Source: Rutidosis leptorrhynchoides
Taxonomy: Eukaryota > Streptophyta > Magnoliopsida > Asterales > Asteraceae
Length of the DNA: 64,000 nt
Assembly: GCF_046630445.1 (NCBI RefSeq)
Contig: NC_092335.1
Coordinates: 6,677,501 to 6,741,500 of the forward strand
Direction: 5' to 3'
In this document: positions 60,784 to 64,000 of the stretch, in pieces
Numbering within the stretch: the stretch's first letter is position 1
How the letters are laid out: each line of letters starts with the position of its first letter
Translations under genes and position numbers: made by a program
The notes under the pieces: generated by a model
The model's database searches: none
What the model was told of the DNA's origin: nothing
The model's input: the letters and a program-made list of their open reading frames with translations, nothing else

Positions 60784-62776
60784 TGATAATGCTAAAAACG
60801 AACATATATTTCATAGCATTATTCCTCAAGAAAGACAAGCTTTTAGTTGCAATTGTTCTATTTACAAGTGATATTCGTTTAAATAATAAAAGGTGAAGAC
60901 AAAAGACAGATTCGACGAATTGAAGACGCAAACGACCAAAAAGCTCAAAAGTACAAAATACAATCCAAGAGGTTCCAATTATTGATAAGAAACGTCTCGA
61001 ATTTATAAGAGTACAAGATTCAAAACGCAAAGTACAAGATATTAAATTGTACGCAAGGACGTTCGAAAATCCGGAACCGGGACCAGAGTCAACTCTCAAC
61101 GCTAGACGCAACGGACTAAAATTTAAAAGTCAACTATGCACATAAATATAATATAATATTTAAATAATTCTTATAATTATTTAATATATTATATTATTTA
61201 TAAAACCGTTGGCAGAAGAAAACAACCAAATATGAGCCTCCCCAGCTGGCCATGCGATCGCATGGCCTGGAAGGCATAAATCCATGCGATCGCATGAGCC
61301 CCAGTTCCAGCCCACATGCCTATAAAAATCGAGCTTTGGTGCACCACAAATCCATCTATCTTTCTCTTTTCTCCATTCATACGATATATTTATATTTATA
61401 ATTTATATTTTAATTTTAATTTTAATTATAATTCTAATAATAAGGGTATGTTAGCGAATGTTGTAAGGGTGTAAGTCGAAATTATGTCCGTGTAACACTA
61501 CGCTATTTTTAATCATTGTAAGTTATGTTCAACCTTTTTAATTTAATGTCTCGTAGCTAAGTTATTATTATGCTTATTTAAAACGAAGTAATCATGATGT
61601 TGGGCTAATTACTAAAATTGGGTAATTGGGCTTTGTACCATAATTGGGGTTTGGACAAAAGAACGACACTTGTGGAATTTAGACTATGGGCTATTAATGG
61701 GCTTTATATTTGTTTAACTAAATGATAGTTTGTTAATGTTAATATAAAGATTTACAATTGGGCGTCCCTATAAGTTACCATATACACTCGATCGGACACG
61801 ATGGGCGGGGTATTTATATGTACGAATAATCGTTCATTTAACCGGACACGGGAATGGATTAATAGCCACTAGAATAATTAAAACAGGGGTGAAATTATGT
61901 ACAAGGACACTTGGTATAATTGATAACAAAATATTAAAACCTTGGGTTACACTCAGTCGACATCCTGGTGTAATTATTAAACAAAGTATTAAAATCTTGT
62001 TACAGTTTAAGTCCCCAATTAGTTGGAATATTTAACTTCGGGTATAAGAATAATTTGACGAGGACACTCGCACTTTATATTTATGACTGATGGACTGTTA
62101 TGGACAAAAACCAGACGGACATATTAAATAATCCAGGACAAAGGACAATTAACCCATGGGTATAAAACTAAAATCAACACGTCAAACATCATGATTACGG
62201 AAGTTTAAATAAGCATAATTCTTTTATTTCATATTTAATTTTCTTTATTTTATATTTAATTGCACTTCTAATTATCACATTTTTATTATTATTGTAGTTA
62301 ATTGCACTTTTAATTATCGTACTTTTTAATTATCGCAAGTTTATTTTATCGCATTTTTATTATTTGCAATTTCATTATCGTTATTTACTTTACGCTTTAA
62401 TTTAAATCTTGTATTTATTTTTAATATTTTACATTTGGTTTTAACTGCGACTAAAGTTTTAAAATCGACAAACCGGTCATTAAACGGTAAAAACCCCCCT
62501 TTATAATAATAATATTACTTATATATATATTTATATTTTTATAAAAGTAAACTAATATAGCGTTAAGCTTTGTTTAAAAAGATTCCCTGTGGAACGAACC
62601 GGACTTACTAAAAACTACACTACTGTACGATTAGGTACACTGCCTATAAGTGTTGTAGCAAGGTTTAAGTATATCCGTTCTCTAAATAAATAAATATCTT
62701 GTGTAAAATTGTATCGTATTTAATAGTATTTCCTGTAAAAATATAAGCTATTTTATATACACCTCGCGAAACATCA
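60784..62776 (+). repeat. Element B 3' LTR
   Basis: 1,993 bp, uninterrupted, TGATAATGC to ACATCA. About a dozen differences from the 5' LTR. Contains the palindrome pair at 61251-61296 and TATA at 61321. Confidence 0.95.

Positions 62777-64000
<1,224 letters not shown>

Larger units (their letters stand above)
37199..62776 (+). mobile_element. Element B: Athila-type Ty3 retroelement, holding element C
   Basis: TGATAATGC...ACATCA ends, 5-bp target duplication AAACC on both sides, LTRs of about 1,993 bp (37199-38378 plus 46768-47581; and 60784-62776). Without C it is about 17.2 kb. The primer site TGGCGCCGCTGCCGGGGACC is the Athila tRNA-Asp type. Parts: leader, gag, PR, RT, RNase H, integrase, a small basic ORF, a long spacer, an ORF of the Athila ORF1 type in the env position, spacer, polypurine tract. 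LTRs differ at about a dozen sites (about 0.6%), roughly 0.2-0.5 million years at the same rates. The gag-pol region carries about half a dozen breaks. Confidence 0.92.

Overview
This is plant nuclear DNA from a eudicot, most likely Asteraceae. It is AT-rich, has short GT-AG introns, and holds three single-copy plant genes between large LTR-retrotransposon blocks. The family placement rests on remembered resemblance of the PB1-like ORF, the F-box segment and the Tekay/Athila-type elements to composite-family sequences; no search was run.

Layout. 1-460: ORF with a PB1-like domain. 460-12373: degraded repeats and two large minus-strand Ty3-type LTRs (about 4 kb each) loaded with (AT)n and (AAT)n microsatellites. 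12374-12959: probable Helitron 3' remnant. 12960-22713: genic island with PEX11B (peroxisome elongation, +), TIP5;1 (tonoplast-type aquaporin, +, three exons) and TDR/PXY (TDIF receptor kinase, -, three exons); TIP5;1 and TDR converge. A small MITE-like element lies upstream of TDR. 22714-24614: CACTA-like non-autonomous transposon with a foldback and a possible LINE tail inside. 24954-25136: 5' part of an RRM ORF, cut by an LTR element.

25137-64000 is a three-level nest. Element A is a Tekay/Del-type chromovirus (25137 to beyond the right edge). Element B, an Athila-type element (37199-62776, flanking repeat AAACC), sits in A's 3' LTR. Element C, a gag-only element (38379-46762, flanking repeat CGACA), sits in B's 5' LTR. 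LTR divergence judged by eye falls in the order the nesting requires: A about 2-3%, B about 0.6%, C almost none.

Most unusual signals: (1) in B, a 14-bp perfect palindrome, CATGCGATCGCATG, occurs in pairs with an exact 32-bp start-to-start spacing in both LTRs (24 bp upstream of the TATA box), in the 5' leader, and upstream of the ORF in the env position; (2) A carries a captured host F-box gene segment and an acidic ORF between its primer site and gag; (3) B has a small basic ORF with a zinc-knuckle-like motif after integrase; (4) the TIP5;1 pore carries Tyr where most aquaporins have the selectivity-filter Arg.

The host genes act separately: peroxisome proliferation, vacuolar or organellar solute transport, and vascular stem-cell signalling. 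Nothing suggests they work as a unit.
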